A DNA stretch of 64,000 nt from Scortum barcoo (GCA_023238725.1 CM041540.1:2135001-2199000), one strand, 5' to 3'; shown: positions 25,619 through 38,454, numbered from the stretch's first letter. Translations and numbers: made by a program. The notes: a model not told the origin generated them from the sequence alone.

Positions 25619-27000
25619 GTTTTTTGGGAATTACGACACAATTTACAAGTTCACCTTGACTTCAGTAAAACTGAATTATTCTGCTTTCCTCTGTGACAGA
25701 ACGACTCCACAGCTCCACTTCATTTCATATCTCTGTTTTCTCCTCTCTTTCCTCTTTTCCTCACTCGTCTCCTTCCTCTTATCCTTTTTCATTTTCTCTT
25801 TCTTACCTCCTTCTCCTTAGTTATACCCTCCTGTCTTCCCTTTTCCTTTATTGTTTCCTCCTCATCTCCTCTGCCCTTCTTTCCTTCCTGTCTTCTCGTC
25901 TGTCCCCTTTTCTTTTTTATCTTCTCTCCCTTTTTAGTTTTTTTTTATCCATCCTCTTCTTTCCATCCCTACTTCCTCCTTTCTTTTTCTTCACCTCTCC
26001 TTTCCTAGTTTCCTCTTCTAGTTTTGTCTCCTTCTCTTTATTTCCTTTTCATTCCACACCTCCTTTTTACTTACTTCCCTCTCTCCTCCCCTAACCTTTC
26101 CTCTCCTTTCCTCTTCCCCTAGTTTTTCCTTTCTTACTCTCCTCTCCTCTCTCCTTCTTTCCTTCATTCCTTCCTTCTACTTTTCTTCTCTCCTAGATTT
26201 GTCTCCTCATTTCCTCTCCTCCTCTTACCCTAGTCTCCTTTTCTGTCCTAGTCTCCTCTCTCCTCTGTTCACCACCTTTACTTTTCTCCTTCCCTACATC
26301 CTTCTTTCTTATTCCTTTCAACCTTCATTCATGCTCCTTCTCTTCCTCATCTCCTTTCCTTGATTCCTTTCCTTTCCTATCTCTCCATCCTCTCCTCTCC
26401 TTGTATCCTCTTCTCCTCTTACCCTAGTTCCCTTTTAATCTCTCCTCTGTTCATCACCGTCATTTCCTCTCCTGTTTCCTTCTTCACCCTCTTCCTTTTT
26501 CCTCCTTTCCTATATCCCTTCCTTCTTTCTTTTCCTTCCTTCCTTACTTCGTCTCCTATCCTCTCCTTGTTTCCTCTCCTTATCTTACCCTAGTTTCCTT
26601 TTCTCTCTTAGTCTCCTCCACCTTCATTCATGCTCCTTCTCTTCCTTATCTCTCTTTCCTTGATTCCTTCCTTTCCTATCTCTCCATCCTCTCCTCTCCT
26701 TGTTTCCTCTCCTTATCTTACCCTAGTTTCCTTTCCTCTCTCCTCTGTTCATCACCTTTATTTCCTCTCCTCTCTCCTTCTTTCCTTCCTTACTCCATCC
26801 TTTCTTTTTCTTCTTTCTTACTTCCTCTTCATCCCCTCACTTCCTAGTTTCCCCTCCTTTCCTATCTCTCTTCCTCTCCTTGTTTCCTCTCCTTCTCTTG
26901 CCCTAGTTTCCTCTCTTTCCTCCTGTCTCCTCTGTTCACCACCTTTATTTACTCGTCTCCTCCTCCTTTCTCATCCTGTCATCTCTCCTCTTGTCTGTCA
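25100..27000 (+). repeat. Long polypyrimidine (CT-rich) tract, about 1.9 kb
   Basis: The plus strand is overwhelmingly C/T (densest 25690-27000) in TTTCCT/CTCC motifs. It contains a direct duplication: TTCATTCATGCTCCTTCTCT at 26327 recurs at 26622, and TCCTCTGTTCATCACC at 26443 recurs at 26738, both 295 bases apart. Interruptions are mainly CA/TG microsatellites at 25454-25477 and 25586-25614. The long Ser/Phe/Pro-rich open frames on both strands are composition artefacts. Confidence 0.9.
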
Positions 27001-27603
27001 AATCTCTCGTCGCCTTCGTTCATTCGCTCGCTCTCGTGGGCCTCCTGCCGATGATGGATGGGGGGCGATGGATGCTCTGTTGCCACGGTAATTTGATGGA
27101 TGGTTAACCAGGTGATGCCGGGGACGGCGAAGCGTGCCGACACACTCGTCTGCCTGATTTCAGAAACACTTCGGAAATCACACCGCTGGTTTGATTCCAT
27201 TAAAGTCTGTTTGCTCGTTTTTCTGCAGGGTCACAGGTTCGAATCCGGATGGACACGATCTTTGTCAGCGTGTTGAATTTTTACCACATGATTAAAACCA
27301 GAAAAAAAACAAACATAAACTTAAAAATAAATCAAACAAAAAGGCAAATAAAAGAAATTAAAGACATTTAAATAACTTTTGATTCATATTTATGATTTAA
27401 ATAAAAAAGGCCACATCCCAACAGATAACTTCCCTTGACATTTGTTGCCCGGACAACAGGCAACTTGTACGCTAATATAACACACACACACACACACACA
27501 CAGTATCTGAACACGGTGATGGTTATGAATGACCCAGATATGAATCATAATTAAAGGAGTATTTCCCCAAATTAACTTTCTGTACAAGGAGAAATGGGCG
27601 GAT

Positions 27604-27641
27604 GTGTGTGTGTGTTTCAGTGTGTGTGTTCGTGTGTGTGT

Positions 27642-27730
<89 letters not shown>

Positions 27731-27785
27731 TGTGTGTGTGTGTGTGTGTGTGTGTTCGTGTGTGTGTGTGTGTGTGTTTGTGTTT

Positions 27786-27817
<32 letters not shown>

Positions 27818-27838
27818 GTGCGTGTGTGTGTGTGTGCA
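27604..27838 (+). repeat. Compound (TG)n microsatellite, about 235 bp
   Basis: Nearly continuous GT dinucleotides, interrupted by TTC, TCTG, GCTC and TTTCAA. This is the longest microsatellite in the window. Confidence 0.95.
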
Positions 27839-28320
27839 CGTCCTTGAGTCCTGGCAGAAAAGATGAATGAGCTGTAATTACACTGATACAGAGATAATCG
27901 CAGGAGGAAAAAGAAGAGGAAGAAGAAGAAGGAGGAGGAGGAGGAGGAGAGCCAAGGTCGACCACCAGAGGAGGCGAACGGCTTTATGAAAAATTCACCT
28001 GTGAAAACTTTAAAACTTTAAGGGTCAAAAAATGAGTTTTTAGTCGAGGAGTAGAAGTTTTTAAATTTAATATCTTTGGATGGAGAAATGATTTGATGTT
28101 ATATTAACTTTTAATTATAGTTCAGTTTCTGAGCTTAATAAATTCCACCTTGAATGTTGTTAAATGTTCTTACAGAGTTTTGAGTTTGGTTCTTAGGTTT
28201 TGTTCCCAAGTTTATTTAGTTCCTTAGTGCTTTGTCTTTGTGTCAAGCCCCAGACTTTCAGCCTCTGGAAACCCAAATCCACAACATCCCTCTGACTATT
28301 TAATTTAGTCTGTGGAGTCA

Positions 28321-28423
28321 GAAGAAAGGCAACTGGACTTGTTTGAGGTTCTTGAGGAAGTTTCACCTCTCATATGAATGAAAAGTCTCCAAAAACCTTA
28401 AGCAAGTCCAGTTGACTTTCTTC
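28321..28423. repeat. Foldback element, 30-bp arms
   Basis: GAAGAAAGGCAACTGGACTT and the next 10 bases (28321-28350) pair with 28394-28423 at 27 of 30 positions, with a 43-base spacer. The GGCAACTGGACTTGTTTGAG core is a widespread fish repeat sequence. Confidence 0.75.
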
Positions 28424-28430
28424 TCTGGGT

Positions 28431-30929
28431 GATAAAATATGTAATTTACTGTCTTATGTGCATTATAGTGAATGCATCGAGCTGCATTAGAAGTATTAGA
28501 AGCTTCATCATTTATTACAATTATAAAAACTTCATCCTGCCTTAAAAAAATGCAACCAAATCTGCTTCTTGAATCGAAGCCGACTCGTCTCCACGCAACC
28601 TTTTACAGTTAGCTAGCTAACGAGCTAAACGCAGAGTCTGTCTCCCGTCATCCTGCAGGAGTCTCAGTGAGTCTCTGATTCCCCTTGTTCCATCAGCCCC
28701 ATTTATCTTCTCTACCTTCCCATGACCGAACACCCGTAGCGGCCTCAGGTCTGATCCTCCCGGGGCGGTCAGCACCATCTGCTGCCCCCCCCGGTTGCAT
28801 CCGGCTGATCGGTCCGTAGATGCTGCAGGTGGTGATCATCTCAAGGTCGGCTGCTCTTAATCCAAACGTCACGCTTCATTTTCTATGTATGAGATATATA
28901 TTTCTGTCATCGTTAATATGTGTTTCATCAATAAAACTGGAAAAAATAACTGTTTTAACCGGAAATTTAGCAAAGCTTGAATGAGCTACTGACGCAGGAT
29001 GTGGGTGGAGATGTCAAACAAAATGTGTTTTTAGAAAATTGTCTCTTTTCGAAACAGGTTTTCTAGTAACAGTTATGGAGATTTAATTTGTGAATGCTTA
29101 ATGAGACACTCAACATTGAAATCATATATGTATTTTTACCATTTCAAGCCAAGTTTCTGGGGGCTTTAAGTCTTTGAAATACTGTTTATTCCCTAAATTC
29201 ATTTATTTTAGTCCCTTAGTTTAGTTCCTCTCTGCTTTAGTCCACAGTTTAGTCGCATGTTTTTGTCTCTGAGTTTAGTTTCTTTGTTTAGTCCCCAAGT
29301 TTGGACCCTAAATTTGGTTTGAAACTTTAGTTAGTTCAGATCATGACTTTATTCCATGAGTTTAGTTCCCAAGTTTAACTGAGTTAAGTCTCTGAAATAA
29401 GTTCTTGAATTTAGTTTGAACACCAAAATTTAGAGATTATTTGGTTAAAAAAAAGGGTTATTTGTTCATTTAAGTTTCAGGTTTGAGCCTCTGACTCCTG
29501 AATCTGAGTCTATTTTTTTGGGTTTATTTAGCTCCTGGCTTTAGTTCTTGGATGTATGTGGTCCAAAAGGCTCATTTGAGCAGGGAACGAGGCACAAAGA
29601 AGGAAACAGAACATTTTCCAAATGTCGTGTTTCTGTATAATCTGACATTTTGCACTCACAGTGGCTCACTCGGTGGTTTTGTGGTCGTTGCGATTGGCCG
29701 GCTCCCTGCGTAGTCTCTCTCTCTGCGATCAACCAGAGGATGCTGCATCACCGCAAGGCTGTTTCATTGTGATCATCGCCGCCATCAGCAGGACGGACTC
29801 AGACTGAGATTGTGATAAAATACAGGGGGAGGAGGAAAGAAAAAAAAAAAAAAACATCCAATCTGGCTGACTCCGAGGAGGATCAAAGGGAAGCTGCTGC
29901 CGCCGTTTCTTCCGATTGAACTCGACAATACGCCTCCTGCTGGGAGGAAGAGAAGAAGAATGGGAGGTTGGAGGGTGCTGACCTGCAGGTAGCTGTAACA
30001 GAGGAGCTATTATACCGCTGCACCGAGAGAGAAAAGACTGCAGACGAACAGCAGTACACACTCATTCATCTGAGAGAGTTTTTATAGACCGGCAGTCACA
30101 AGAGGGACGTAATTATATATCACATTATCACCACCAAAAATCCAGGACTGTCGCTGGAAAGACCCAGAAAATAAATACATGCATCCCGTCCTGTGGCTCT
30201 TTTCTAATTTTTATTTTATTGTCTCCTTTTAATTTCGATGGCTGATCCTGAACTTGGAGGTTTATTAGCTCATGGTTTGTTTGAGCTGGTGGGTTATTGG
30301 AAACTCCACGTTCTTTGTTTACACTCACAATAAGTCCCTGAATGATCAAATCCAATCCAGTAATCAATTCCACTGAGAAATATTTAGCACCACTTTAAAC
30401 TTCCTGACAAAGGATTTTTTCTTAATGAGGTTCTTAAATAGACGTGAAGGTCAGACACAAAAATACAATTATTTTATAACCATGCTAATTATTTCATATT
30501 TGACATGATATAATGACGTGTATTTCCACACTGGACCAATCAGAATAACAGATTCTTATTTGTTGGATTGCTGGTTTCTGTTGACAGGATGATCAATCAA
30601 ATCTCATTGAACCCACACGGTCCTGATGAAGAAGTCTGATAATGAGGGTTTAAAGGTTTCAGCCTCATTTTAAGTCGACACAGCGGATGTTGTTGTGGTG
30701 AATGTTGTTTATTATCCTTTTAGAAGATCCTTTTTATGTGAGTGTCAAACAAATACAACAAAAGGCGTTACAGTTAAAGACAGACGTCGGACAGCAGACT
30801 GTAATCCCGTAATATAATCTAAGAGCAGTCAAACTTTGTCAGTTCAGCCAAAGAAATGTCACTTTAAGATGTGTTTTCTCTTTAATTTGACATTCATGAC
30901 CTGCAGTGGATGGACTATTGTGATTTTTG
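28431..30929. other. Mostly non-coding; GC-richer island 28600-28860 and 29640-30060
   Basis: Apart from the degenerate array at 29190-29560, no gene is seen. The GC-richer stretches could be conserved non-coding or promoter-like DNA but carry no recognised coding motif. An A17 run lies at 29838-29854. Confidence 0.5.
29190..29560 (+). repeat. Degenerate AGTTTAGTTCC-type simple tandem region
   Basis: There are about fifteen imperfect copies of an 11-17 base motif (AGTTTAGTTCC, AGTTTAGTCCC, AGTTTGGACCC and similar). Similar motifs appear near 28180-28240 (AGTTTATTTAGTTCC). Confidence 0.65.
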
Positions 30930-31310
30930 TGATCATCTGACTTTTTCTCAAGGGCCAGCAGCAGGTCAAAGTCTTCTCTAAACTTGTGAAATATTTCAAA
31001 ATCTACATGGATCAGATGTTCAGGGTTCCCCAGAGGATGAACCTTTCAGACTCTCCTGATCCATCGTGCCATCTAGCATCATCATGAAGTTCACATCTGT
31101 AGTTTTGAGTGAAAACTATTTGATGGACTGCCATGAAATTTGGCTCATGTTCCCCTCAGGATTAACTAGAATAATTTCACTTTTCCTGAAGCACCATCTT
31201 CAGTTTAAAAACGTCGCTTTGTCCGACATTTCACTTTATGACTCAACACCTGCACAGCTAAAAATCATCATGTTAGCATTGTAAGCATGTTAGCAATCTA
31301 ATATTGGCAT
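30930..31310 (+). repeat. Interspersed repeat family G, copy 2
   Basis: CAGCAGCAGGTCAAAGTCTT, GCCATGAAATTTGGCTCATG, TTCCCCTCAGGATTAAC and a 3' block GTTAGCATTGTAAGCATGTT. This is the longest copy in the window. Confidence 0.7.
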
Positions 31311-32035
31311 TTAGTCAGGGCGGAGGAAATAATGAATACTATGATGCATCTCGATGTTTTGTTGAATGATTCTGCATCGATCAGTAAAGTCTATAATTGA
31401 TGATCAGATCAGTTATGGTCAGATGTCAGAACAGCTGCAAGCGACAGCGAAATTAAACCACTGCGGCTTTTTTAAAAGAAGATGTTTGGATTGGATGTTT
31501 TGGATCATTTACATTCTTGTTTAGCTGAAAGGACTTTAAAAAACCTTTATTTGCTGCTCATGCAGTTGCAGGTTTTCAGGCGCTCTGACACGTTTGCATT
31601 TATCTACTCAATTATACTTTTATCAGTGCTGTTTGTATTATATCGGTTTGGTGATTCCCAGCTCTCACAATATCTGTACACACTCGGTACGCCGTCAGTT
31701 GTGAATGAATCTCTCTGCTGCTCCTCGGGGACCGAGGGGAGCCTGTTTCATTAATTTAATGTGTTTTTAGGCCTTCATGGTTGTGAGGTTGCTGTGGGGA
31801 TTCGAGGCCGTCCTCTGATATTTCAAATGTATTAAAGGAGTGGGTTTTTTTCATTCGGGCAGATTAACAGACACTCGTTCAGCAGCTCTCTGAGGAGGTT
31901 TGATTTGAGTCTGCAGCTGATTAACCGTCATCGGAACAAATCAATCACAGAGATCGATATGTGAGCACCGGAGACTTTTGAGAGGAAACCGAGGCTGCAC
32001 GTTTTCGCCTTCAGGGGGAATGAAGATCACATGTT

Positions 32036-32170
32036 TGCAGTATCGTAATAGAAAAAGTACTCCATTACAAATAAAAGTAAAACATAACAACTAAACTACG
32101 CAAAATACAGCTTATTTAAAAGATAAAGGCCTCACTAATGTTTAAAAACCAGCACATGAACGACCATGTT
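32036..32170 (-). repeat. Interspersed repeat family F, copy 3 (fragment)
   Basis: AGAAAAAGTACTCCATTACA and AATAAAAGTAAAACA resemble the end of the family read in the reverse sense. Confidence 0.5.
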
Positions 32171-32282
32171 TGAACAGACATATTACAAACATTAACAACA
32201 TGAACAGTCCAGCACAAGGCATGATGGGAAATGTGGTCCGGCACTACAGTATTTAACTCATTTAACTGAAGCCATTTAAGTT

Positions 32283-32640
32283 ATGGTTCACTTTATGCCC
32301 TGCCTGTTGTTTCTTGTACCCCTTGTGTTGTCCTGTCTTGTGTTAATTGTGTTCAGTGTGTTTCAGGGTCTTCCTTGTGTTTTTCGTCTTCCGCGTGTCC
32401 TTCTTGTCTCTCGTTTCCTGTGTCAGTTGTTTCTCTTCTCCTGTTTTGCTCACTTCCTTTTTATTTTGTATTCCCTCCTCTCCTCACATGTCTGCCACTT
32501 AACTTCCTGTCCTGGTGTGTTTCCCTCCTCTGATTATTCTGCTCCTCCCTTATTAGTTTCACCTGTCCCCTGTTAGTCTCCTCACCTGTTTCCACCCCCC
32601 CCCACACAGTGTATATACACCAGTCCCTTTCTACTCTACT
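32283..32640 (+). repeat. Interspersed repeat family D (LTR-like), copy 2
   Basis: It carries CTTATTAGTTTCACCTGTCC, GTTAGTCTCCTCACCTGTTT and the TGTATATA block after it. A T-rich leader (32283-32480) resembles that of copy 3. Any TATA-like role is speculative. Confidence 0.7.
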
Positions 32641-35167
32641 AAACTTGCAGAGGAGTGGCCTGGAGTGTAACACAGACTGAATATTAATGGGATGAACGAA
32701 GGTCAGAGGTCAGTACACTGCTGCTGAGATGAAAGAACGAAAGAGTGAAAAGGTAAAAAAAATTCTCTCCTCTCGTTCGGCCTCAGTAAATGTTTAAACA
32801 CAATTTCCACTAATAACTAAACTCTCTACTTCATGAAATGCAGTAAGAACAAGTGTTTTTATAGTGTTTGGATTCAGCTTGCAAACAAACAATTTACATT
32901 TCCGCCTTTTTTATTTTTCAAATCTGCAATATTCTTTCCTCTTGATATGACGGGATAATCCTGATTGGTCCATAATAATAAAAACATGGAGGTCAGTAAG
33001 TCTCTGATCGGCCATATTGGCTGATTAAAGACAGGATCGTTTGCCTTCACACTTCTAATCTTTTGATACTTGATATCGCTATTACACAAATCAACTTTCT
33101 TTCTGTAGGTAAATTTGATCCATAAAATAAAAGAGAAAAATGTCCAAATGTAAATTTAGACCAACCTCAGTTAAAACCACACAAACCCTGTTTGATGATA
33201 CCTGCAGTGAATGAATGAAAACAAAAATCTTTATTTTCTCTTTTATTTGACTCTTATGATGACCAAATGCTTGCATGTCTTTCTCACAGTTATCAGCTTT
33301 CATATGGGACAGCCAATATTCATGACTGTTTCTTAATTAAGCCACATATTGCACATTTCTTATTGACTAAAACTTTTACTTTGAAAAGAGGAAGGTCAAG
33401 TGCAAATTATGCACTTAAATGTATTCTGTCATGTTGAAAGTAAAATAAGATTACATATATTATCTTATATATTTAGATTACATATTTTAAAAGTAATATT
33501 TTATTTGTCTTTCTGCTGGAATATAAAAGTTTTTACAGAAAATCTAAATGTGGGTAAATGTCATATTTCATAAGCACTTTTCTTTTCCCTTTTCTTTTTT
33601 GCAGAAGCAAAAGTCTGACATGAAAAATCTACACAAGGAGGTTTGAACATCACATATTGATGACGGTCCAATCAACACGCAGCCTGCAGAGCGCCTGACA
33701 GCCTCCCTCCTGACGGGGCTTCATGGCTGTAGATGTGAGGTGGAGGTGTGATGAAACACACACGCAAACACACATTGACACGCATCTGCACCTCGTGAGC
33801 GCGAGCGGCGAACAGGCCGCCTCCGCTGCATGCTAATGGGACGAATCCGATGGCGTACGACACCTGAGCAAAAGACCCGTTAGCGTGAGAGGAGACACAT
33901 GACGGAGAGCGGAGTGGACGACGTTTAGATTAAAAACACCGTCAAAGACACAAAGAAGAAGCTACAGAGCAGTGAGGCTGAGAGAGAAATGTTTAAAGGT
34001 TTAAAGATCGGTATCTGAGTGTATGATGGTAAAAAAAAAAAAGCAGATCAGCAACCTTTCTTTGCTGTATTCTTACTGTTTTGTCGCATCGGTTTAGTGT
34101 CGCGGTGCTCTCGTTCATGACAGCCGCCTCGACACTGCAGCGTTTTTTTTTTTTTTTTTTTTTTTTGCAACCCGAGTGAAATGAGAGTTTGTGAACATTA
34201 TTTGGTTGCACCGATGATTGACTCGGTGCTGACACCCTCCAAAAAATTCACTAAACTCAGATGTCTGTCCTCCCTCTTTTCTAATTTAGCGAAACAGCAA
34301 CCGTGCAGGAAACATTCGGCGGCGGCTGCTCGGGTTTATTCGGCGGTGACCGTCGATTTTCAGCCGTCAAAACGACGAACAAACAAACAGTTTATTTATC
34401 AGCTGCTGGTTTCTGCAGAGGGAGACGTCTCCTCTCGAGCAGATCACCTCACGTCAGCTTCAGGAGTCCACATTTTCACAGGTAACTCCAGATCAGATTA
34501 TTTAAGATGATCAACTTCAAGCAGCCTGTTGAAAATAAGGTGAGTAAGATTACTGTCAGTCAGTATTTATGTTAACGAGGAGTCTGACTCATGTTGTAGA
34601 TGCTGTAAAATAATAAAGTCAAAATATAACTGATAATTCTGATATAATGTGACAAGAAATCAAATTAGTTACCAATCAGAGGGGGGTTTCTTTCAGATTT
34701 GTGTCCATCTTAATGAGATTTTTAAAGAAAAGTAAATGATGTTTATCATTTTCAGTTCAAAGCTTATAGAAATTAAATGCATCAGCCTTACTAAGTGTCT
34801 GATTCTATTGATTTTTTTTTTGTAGTTTTACTTGTTTGTTTTTTCACCCCCTTTACCCTCTGAGTAACAAAAACAGATCCACACATAAACAATAATAATA
34901 AGAATAATATGTAAATCAATATAATTAATGAATTTACAGCCTTATAAGTTGAAATATGCGATTTAATGACACCAAATTATATTTGTGCAGTTTACATTCC
35001 TACAGCATGAAAACATGTTTAAACGTTTTTCTACATCGATGCAGGTAACCATGGCAACAGCACTGAGGCTTCACGGTGCGTCATCACTTGATTATCAGAG
35101 TCACCAAATGACCTGAAACTGCACCAAAATACACACACAGGTGTTTCTGTGTTACAGTGTTAATGTA

Positions 35168-35168
<1 letters not shown>
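32641..35168. other. Non-coding; poly(T) run at 34143-34166
   Basis: Unique sequence. 33660-33900 is GC-richer. Frames at 34181-34510 have no recognisable domain. Confidence 0.55.

Positions 35169-35210
<42 letters not shown>
35169..35210 (+). repeat. (TG)16 followed by (AG)5
   Basis: Compound microsatellite just upstream of the solo LTR; a CA run at 35260-35276 touches the LTR. Confidence 0.95.
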
Positions 35211-35276
35211 CAAATTTACAGCATGGGGTGATGGGAAATACAAAAGGTTAGTAAATGAACACACACACACACACAC

Positions 35277-35962
35277 TGTTACGTCCCCTAAGAAGTCTAG
35301 GGTGAAGGGAGAAACATAAGCCGGTGTAGCGGGCAGATATAAGGCCGTTTATTTGTTAGTAGCCCCCTCCTGATCATAAAAAAAACATCACAAGAAAACG
35401 GCGGAGGGGAACGCCGGACAATCACTCAAAAAGAAAAGAAAATCCCACTCTAACAGAAACTCACAGAGCAAGCTAATAAGACTTCATAAGTATACCAAAA
35501 TAAGAACAAAAACCACAAGTCACCAAAATAAGGGCAACTGTGGCCAACAGCCAAATAACAAAACAAAACAAAAGGAACAGAAAACACGAGTGATAACACA
35601 ACCACAAGATCACCCGGAAAGCTACCTAGTACACTTCTGCAGGTACATCACAATTCATCACATAAGATACAATCTTACACACACACAGCCAATTCACGGC
35701 ACTTCAATGGCAAGCTGAGCTCTAACAGCACAGCCGCGCCGGGTGCAGACAGGAGCAGTCCTTTTCAAAACTCCCAGGCTCCCAGCGGATTGGCTGGCTG
35801 GATCAATGACGTCCACATGAGGGAAGGAGGTGGAAACCAGGTTGGGTCCACCCTCGACCAATCCTGGGAACAGGAGACCGGAGCGTCTGCGGACCGCATC
35901 AGCAAAAGGAGGGAGAGGACCCGTGATGCATCCCCCCCCCCTGCAGAGGCCAGGCGGTAACA
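35277..35962. mobile_element. Probable solo LTR, about 686 bp
   Basis: The element begins TGTTACGTCCCC and ends CAGGCGGTAACA, so its termini are the inverted 6-mer TGTTAC/GTAACA with canonical TG...CA ends. It sits inside a CA-rich tract, so the expected 4-5 bp target duplication cannot be read cleanly (CACAC left, CACAT right). No primer-binding site, gag-pol coding or second LTR is adjacent, hence a solo LTR. TGTTACGTCC-type starts recall Ty3/gypsy LTRs of fish, but the family is not proven. Open frames inside it are not genes. Confidence 0.7.
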
Positions 35963-37230
35963 CACATACAGACAGGAAGCTGTGTGTTAATCAGTGAGGT
36001 GGATGTGAAGCTTTGACCTTTGCGAGTCAAACCACCTGCTGCTGGAGGAAACCCAGCTGCCAGTCTGACACACACACATTAATCTAAATTTAACACAATT
36101 TATCAATAAACCAAGTCTTAATCCTGAAACAACAAAACATACACAATAAGTACATTTTCTTAATGCAACACATTTTATTTTGAAGTTTTGCAGTGTCAAA
36201 CCTAAAAAATATTATTTCAGTTGTGTTTTCCTTCAAGTATTTTTCAGTTAAAAACATCAGGACTGTAAACAAACACTGAATATATATCAGGCTCAACATT
36301 TACTCGATTGCAAGATGTCAAAACAAAAGACCAAATAAATTATCTCCCATACACGTTAAATCCTGTGTTAACGTATTATAAAGTGCTCTGCAGTGTTTTC
36401 ACCACTGATCAGTCCACCAAACTGACACGTCCTCTTACAGCACAAACACACTTTTAACTATCTGCATGTTTCTCCATTATATTTAAAAATTAAATTTATT
36501 TTTTTATCACATATAAAAACAAGATGTGTTTTTTACTTTTACTTACTTATTTTTAATTTTTCAGTTATCTTTTTTTTTTCCAGTGAGTTATTTAATAAAT
36601 AGAAATGGGCCGTGAAGAGTTGAAGTATTAATGGACCTCTTTAGTGTGTTTGTCTGGATGTAAAGTGGGGTGTGTGTTTGTTCATCAGGAGTCGAGCTTC
36701 ATTTTGGGCACTAAAAAAGAAGGTAAACAAAGTGATAAAACAGTGAAAAATGGATGAACATTTTCTCTGTAATGTTAAAAAACAACATTTCTCTGATCTT
36801 GGAAATATTCCAGTTCATAGAGGACGTCATGAGAAAGCTAACGTATAGAAATGAGTTTTCAAAATAAAGCAGATCTGATGGAGTGAAGGCTCCACAAAAG
36901 AGCACCTTTATTTTTAAAACAGGAACAAGTAGAAAGCCTTTATCAGATGATGAGTAGAGTAGAACTTGTATGCAATGAAGAAAATCTCATTATCGATTCT
37001 GTGTTGTATGGGAAGGAAATGAAAGGAGGCGAGTCAGTTTAACAGCCTGAATACTACATTTAACACCAGCTAGAGAGGACTGAGACGCAAGCAAAGAGGG
37101 AGTCTAAATGAGAAAAACTTTAAGTGTTTTTCTTAGATAGTATAAGTTTGATTTTTGCAGTTTTTTTGCACTTTCACTTTAGTTTTATTTTTTGCACTTA
37201 AAGAACAGTGACATGATCCGACTAATTAGT

Positions 37231-37264
37231 CTCCTAAAAAGAGACTAATAGCTCTTTTTAGGAG
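37231..37264. repeat. Perfect 13-bp inverted repeat
   Basis: CTCCTAAAAAGAG (37231-37243) pairs exactly with 37252-37264 around the loop ACTAATAG. No gene is nearby, so it is not obviously a terminator. Confidence 0.85.
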
Positions 37265-37718
37265 CTAAAAATGTGTTTTTGAATGTTCCCACATGAGCTC
37301 GTGTTTTAGTTTTCTCATTAATCATGTCGCTGACTGGGTGGGCGGGCTCTGTGTTAGTCGGGCCCTCCGGATGATTGACAGCTTGCTGAGACAGACGTGG
37401 TCACAGCGGAGAGAGTTTTCGCCACCCGACTTACCCGAGAGAGAGAGAGTGTGTGTGTGTGAGCTTTCCGACAGAGTGCTGAATCTACACCTGGATGATT
37501 AATACACCTGCAGACAGGAACACACACAAAGAAGCAGACATATATGTGTGTGTTTGTGTCATGTATAGAGGAAAAAGAGGACTGTGTGTGTGTGTGTGTG
37601 CGGGAATGTTGAAATGTTGAACTCTCATGTTGAACCTGATGTGAATTGACACATGAAAATACCCACAATCCCCCAGGACAGGTCTCAGAGCTGTGTGCTG
37701 AGCCGATTACCTGCTGCT

Positions 37719-37719
<1 letters not shown>

Positions 37720-37756
<37 letters not shown>
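37720..37756 (+). repeat. (CA)n microsatellite
   Basis: Pure run. A (TG)n run at about 37581-37600 lies 120 bases upstream. Confidence 0.95.
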
Positions 37757-37757
<1 letters not shown>

Positions 37758-38454
37758 CTTGTATTTCACTTTGCTAAGAAAAGTAAGAAGAGAAAATAAC
37801 ACTGGTTTCTTGTTGGACTCTAACATAATTTTCTGATCAGTTAAAGCTGAATTCTGATTATTCATCTGTCAATAATCACAAATCCAAAGATCTTAATGAT
37901 GAATTTATATAATATCTTTAATTAATGTCAAAGATAATAAGAGTATAATAAGTCGTTCTTTAAGTGAATTCATATACGAGTCAGTTTTCTTTGCCAGCAG
38001 ACTTCAAAACAGGTTTCCAGTCTCGCTGCGAAAACATCATAAATGTTATTTTCTTCTTCCTGTGGGACGGCGACTGCGCGTCTATAAAGAGTGCCGCTGA
38101 CATTTTTTCATCAAAGGTTGCAGAGATCAAAAACAACTCTCAATATATTAAAAAAAAAAAACAGTCTGAGCTGTTTGAGTCAAATTAATATAGAGATGGC
38201 ATTCAATGGTGCTTCTGGGTAAGAGGACGGTTGTAAGGAGCTTCGTCGTGCTGCCTCTCAACTTATTGGAAAGAAAACAGGCATTCAGAGATCCATACGT
38301 GTGTGTTTAAGAGGAAAATAAACACTTTTAATACATTAAAGTAACGATGCAATGACTTAACGGAGGTATAATTACCTCATCATCCTTTAGTTCGTTTATG
38401 ATATGATCAGGTATATTTCACGTTTTCAGGAAGTGAATACATTCATCTCTGCTG

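Larger units (their letters stand above)
35963..38454. other. Non-coding, no gene seen
   Basis: Contains the 13-bp hairpin, TG/CA microsatellites near 37.58 and 37.72 kb, and otherwise unique AT-rich DNA. Confidence 0.55.

Noticed and set aside
25041..27091. Several Ser/Phe/Leu-rich frames that look like membrane proteins
   Set aside because: Composition of the polypyrimidine tract alone explains them; frames overlap in all phases and lack splice context.
27181..27246. Possible tRNA gene: exact box B GGTTCGAATCC at 27236-27246 and a second B-like box upstream
   Set aside because: No A box or cloverleaf arms at the needed spacing; probably chance or a tiny SINE remnant.
27390..27965. 191-codon frame with long His-Thr runs
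   Set aside because: Direct translation of the compound TG/CA microsatellite.
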